Positions 61,825 to 64,000 of a stretch of DNA of 64,000 nucleotides are shown here, piece by piece. The notes beneath the pieces were generated by a model. It was not told the DNA's origin. It was given only the letters and a program-made list of their open reading frames with translations, and did not search any database. Within the stretch, counting starts at the first letter, position 1. Every line of letters begins with the position of its first letter. The DNA is from Zestomonas carbonaria (GTDB lineage: Bacteria > Pseudomonadota > Gammaproteobacteria > Pseudomonadales > Pseudomonadaceae): assembly GCF_904061905.1 (NCBI RefSeq), contig NZ_CAJFCI010000012.1, forward strand, positions 62,001-126,000. The letters are read 5' to 3'. Both the position numbers and the translations under genes were made by a program.

Positions 61825-63735
61825 TCAGTCGAGCATGTCGCTGAAGCGCTTGTCCTTCCGGTAGACCAGCGGCTGCGGGAAGCCCGGCACCTTGATGCTG
61901 TCGGCGCTCAGTTCGATGGCCTGTTCGTCGATCATGTCGTTGCCGAAGTTGTAGATGATGTCGAACTGGCCCTTGAGCGCCTGTTCGTCGTACCGGCGGG
62001 CGGCGGCGCGGGTGGCTTCGCGCTTGGCTGTGTAGGCGGCGAAGGCTTCGTCGCCGTAGCGCTTGCGCAGCATCTTTTCCACCACGCGCGGCGACAGCAG
62101 CACGCCGGTGGCGTTGTTGCCGCCGAAGCCCTTGGAGTTGATGAAGCAGACGTCCAGCGGCTTGTCCTGGCGCAGGCGGTCGCGGGTTTCGATGCTCAGG
62201 TGGTCGCGGTGCACGTCGTCGGCGACCCGGTCGATGGTCTTGATGCCCGGCAGGATGCCGTACCTGAAGGTGCCCAGGGCGGAGATCACCTGGTCGGCGC
62301 TGGCAGCCGCCAGCGAGTGGCCGACGAACGCCTTGACCGCCACCAGCGGCCATTCCTCGATGCCGAAGGCTTCGGCGACGCGATCCAGCAGTTCGGATTC
62401 GGTGACCCGGTTGGCCGGGGTGCTGGAGCCGTGGGCGTGGACGAAGCTGTGCTGGCGCACGCCTTCCAGGCCGACCAGTTGCACGGCGCTGGCCACCGCC
62501 TTGGCGAGGGTCAGGTAGTTGCCCGGACCGGGGGCGGAGATGGACTTCTTGAAGCCATCGGCGTTGATGAACACGTCGGTGGCCGCGCCGTGGATGTCGG
62601 CGCCCAGTTCCATGGCCAGGGCGTCGTCCATCAGCACCAGGTACTGGGTGGATTCGGCCAGGGTGAAGCCGCAGTTCTCGCCGAACGGCCGGCTGGCGCG
62701 GCGGAAGTCGACTTGCTCGCCGCCGCCCTGCACGTTGCGCAGGCCGTCTTCGGTGGCCAGCGCGCTCATCGCGCCGTAGCCGTCGATGCATTCCTGGGTG
62801 ATCGGCGCTTCGCTGTTGCCGACCAGCGCGACGCGGGCGCGGCCGCTGGTGATCAGGTCGATGGCTTTCTGCAGGTTGTAGAGGAAGGTGGCGCAGGCGC
62901 CGGTGACGCTGCCGGTAGTGCCGACGCTGCCGAGCACGTAGGCGTTGATGAAGTCCGCCGGCATGGTGTTGAGGCCCAGCGGGCACTGCTTGGCGGTGAC
63001 CCGGCCACCCTTGAGGCGTGATTGCAGCATGCCGCCGAAGCCGTTTTCGTCGAGCTGGCTCATGATGCTGCCGGAGAACACCGCCACTTCGTCGGGCGCG
63101 ACGTGTTCGAGGATGGTGCTCCAGTCGACGCCCACCGAGCGCAACGCGTCGGTGGCGCCGATCACCGCGAACTGCAGGCCGCGCGGGTGGAAGCGCGAGT
63201 TGTAGAGTTCGCCGGGCTCGAAGCCGCTGGGCAACTGGCCGGCGGATTTCACCGGCAGCTCGCGGAAGCTGTCGACCTTGACGTCGCAACCGCCGTGCAG
63301 GGTGACACGCACTTCGCTGCCGTCCAGCGGCTCCACCGACCAGCTTGCCGGCAGCGGCTCAGGGAGTTGCTTGCGCTGGGTGACGAAGGTCAGCGGGCTG
63401 CCTTCGGGGGCGGAGAGGCTGAGGCTCTTCTGCCAGTGCGCGGCGTCGACGTCGAGGTAGCGCTTCTCGATGCGGCGCACCAGGGTGGCGTCGAGGATCT
63501 GCGTGGCGTAGCGGCTTTCGATGTCGGCCGGGGTCAGGGCTTCGTCCGCGCTGGAGCGGAACTGGCCGTCGACCACCTTGACCAGCTTCATCATCACCGC
63601 CAGGCCGGCGAGGGTTTCCTGGCGTGTGGGAGCGTCGAGGGACTCGAGCACGGTGCGGCGAAAGCCGTGGTGAAAGGAGCTTCGGCCGGAGGCGTTATAG
63701 CCACCAAATCCAACAATGACCGGCAAACGAGACAT
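61825..63735 (-). CDS. fabY: Beta-ketoacyl-ACP synthase FabY
   Basis: 636 residues from ATG 63735 (MSRLPVIVGFGGYNASGRSSFHHGFRRTVLE). It is longer than FabB/FabF, with an extra N-terminal region of about 200 residues, as in FabY, the enzyme that starts fatty acid synthesis in P. aeruginosa by condensing acetyl-CoA with malonyl-ACP. Catalytic Cys lies in SVTGACATFLYNLQKAID; His residues in FVHAHGSSTPANRVTE and VKAFVGHSLAAASAD. The C-terminus (PGFPQPLVYRKDKRFSDMLD) ends at the array. In PAO1 it is also close to cysQ and nudE (PA5174-5176, from memory). Confidence 0.95.
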   Translation of the reverse strand: MSRLPVIVGFGGYNASGRSSFHHGFRRTVLESLDAPTRQETLAGLAVMMKLVKVVDGQFRSSADEALTPADIESRYATQILDATLVRRIEKRYLDVDAAHWQKSLSLSAPEGSPLTFVTQRKQLPEPLPASWSVEPLDGSEVRVTLHGGCDVKVDSFRELPVKSAGQLPSGFEPGELYNSRFHPRGLQFAVIGATDALRSVGVDWSTILEHVAPDEVAVFSGSIMSQLDENGFGGMLQSRLKGGRVTAKQCPLGLNTMPADFINAYVLGSVGTTGSVTGACATFLYNLQKAIDLITSGRARVALVGNSEAPITQECIDGYGAMSALATEDGLRNVQGGGEQVDFRRASRPFGENCGFTLAESTQYLVLMDDALAMELGADIHGAATDVFINADGFKKSISAPGPGNYLTLAKAVASAVQLVGLEGVRQHSFVHAHGSSTPANRVTESELLDRVAEAFGIEEWPLVAVKAFVGHSLAAASADQVISALGTFRYGILPGIKTIDRVADDVHRDHLSIETRDRLRQDKPLDVCFINSKGFGGNNATGVLLSPRVVEKMLRKRYGDEAFAAYTAKREATRAAARRYDEQALKGQFDIIYNFGNDMIDEQAIELSADSIKVPGFPQPLVYRKDKRFSDMLD

Positions 63736-63866
63736 CACAAGCGACTCCTTCGAATAGACCATTGCGCATGGGCGGCAGGAGCAGAGACGCCGGAAAAGCG
63801 GCGTCAACTCGGGAAGGCCGGCGAGGGGAGGTACCCGCCAGCGGCGCAATGGCCAAGATTGGAATG

Positions 63867-63900
63867 CTTATGGTGACGTGACTCGTGACTTGCAAGTCAC
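63867..63900 (-). promoter_or_regulatory. Candidate fabY promoter with a 16-base palindromic operator
   Basis: The perfect palindrome GTGACTTGCAAGTCAC spans 63885-63900. On the minus strand its centre gives TTGCAA (63890-63895) as a -35 box; 17 bases later CATAAG (63867-63872) is a -10 box. A repressor dimer bound to the palindrome would cover the -35 region. The start codon is 132 bases downstream. Confidence 0.5.
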
Positions 63901-63911
63901 TCCGTATTCGG

Positions 63912-63964
63912 CTGGTCATGCCGATACGGGACCGGCGGCGGCTCCTTGGCCGGGCCGCCGCCGA
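63912..63964. terminator. GC hairpin at the right edge
   Basis: Stem GGCGGCGGC (about 63932-63940) pairs with GCCGCCGCC (63954-63962) around a TCCTTGGCCGG-like loop. It lies just after the stop of the partial gene at the edge (minus strand). There is no T-run, so it is a weak terminator candidate. Confidence 0.4.
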
Positions 63965-63968
63965 TGGA

Positions 63969-64000
63969 TCAATAGTAGCTCAGGCCTGGCTTGGCGGTAC
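63969..64000 (-). CDS. Possible C-terminal end of the next gene
   Basis: On the minus strand the last complete codons before a TGA (63969-63971) read TAKPGLSYY, a plausible protein end followed by the GC hairpin. Only about nine codons are in the window, so identity cannot be judged. Confidence 0.3.
   Translation of the reverse strand, partial: TAKPGLSYY

Noticed and set aside
61663..63021. 452-codon plus-strand frame running from the array into fabY
   Set aside because: Antisense to the catalytic part of FabY; no similarity or start context.

Overview
GC-rich, gene-dense chromosomal DNA of a Pseudomonas species. Evidence: argE, argA, gshA, ubiD, rho, trxA, ppx, rimK, hslR/hslO, pckA, kbp, yrfG-type nucleotidase, nudE, cysQ and fabY all have lengths and motifs typical of the P. 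aeruginosa lineage, and the intergenic gaps are full of Pseudomonas-style REP/REPIN palindromes. The order I remember for P. aeruginosa PAO1 is only partly kept, so I would not name a species. No rRNA, tRNA, CRISPR array, prophage or intact insertion sequence was seen.

Layout. (1) 1-9190, plus strand: a tightly coupled five-gene unit. It encodes the 3' part of a giant VCBS-repeat adhesin, a TolC-like lipoprotein, a periplasmic HlyD adaptor, a membrane GAF-HlyD adaptor and a PqqD-like/M50 metalloprotease/HlyD fusion. No ABC ATPase is present. This is the best candidate here for an undescribed export system. (2) 9200-15878, mostly minus strand: NfeD-like protein and QmcA (membrane-domain pair), a YcbB-type L,D-transpeptidase, an orphan GspE/PilB-type ATPase and a CYTH-CHAD protein. 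(3) 16004-29063: core metabolism and housekeeping (argE, argA, an RMF/CrpP-like small protein, gshA, an orphan FliL-like protein, a quinone oxidoreductase, a ferredoxin-flavin reductase, ubiD, rho, trxA, ppx). (4) 29412-38225: a MASE1-LOV-PAS3-GGDEF-EAL protein convergent with rimB-rimK, then hslR, hslO and pckA. (5) 38473-53000: a RecQ-like helicase, a Baeyer-Villiger-type monooxygenase, a LysR-controlled acyl-CoA oxidation cluster, an MFS transporter, an ACP-FAAL-acyltransferase fusion and a His-tailed glycine-zipper protein. (6) 53517-63735: a formate-dehydrogenase-like molybdoenzyme with fdhD and a LysR gene, kbp, the yrfG-type nucleotidase, nudE, cysQ, a 4 x 232-bp tandem array, and fabY.

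How the parts fit. The first unit looks like a dedicated route for a surface adhesin. rimBK and the LOV/c-di-GMP enzyme point to second-messenger control. In E. coli, yrfG, hslR, hslO and pckA are close neighbours and nudE is nearby; here two halves of that neighbourhood are separated by about 20 kb of mainly accessory lipid and redox genes. Intergenic DNA carries several repeat families: about 98-bp REPIN-like elements, CCCTCTCCC hairpin pairs, CATGGCC-type REPs, GCTTGCAG heptamers and a GCTGGAGGCTGGA motif.
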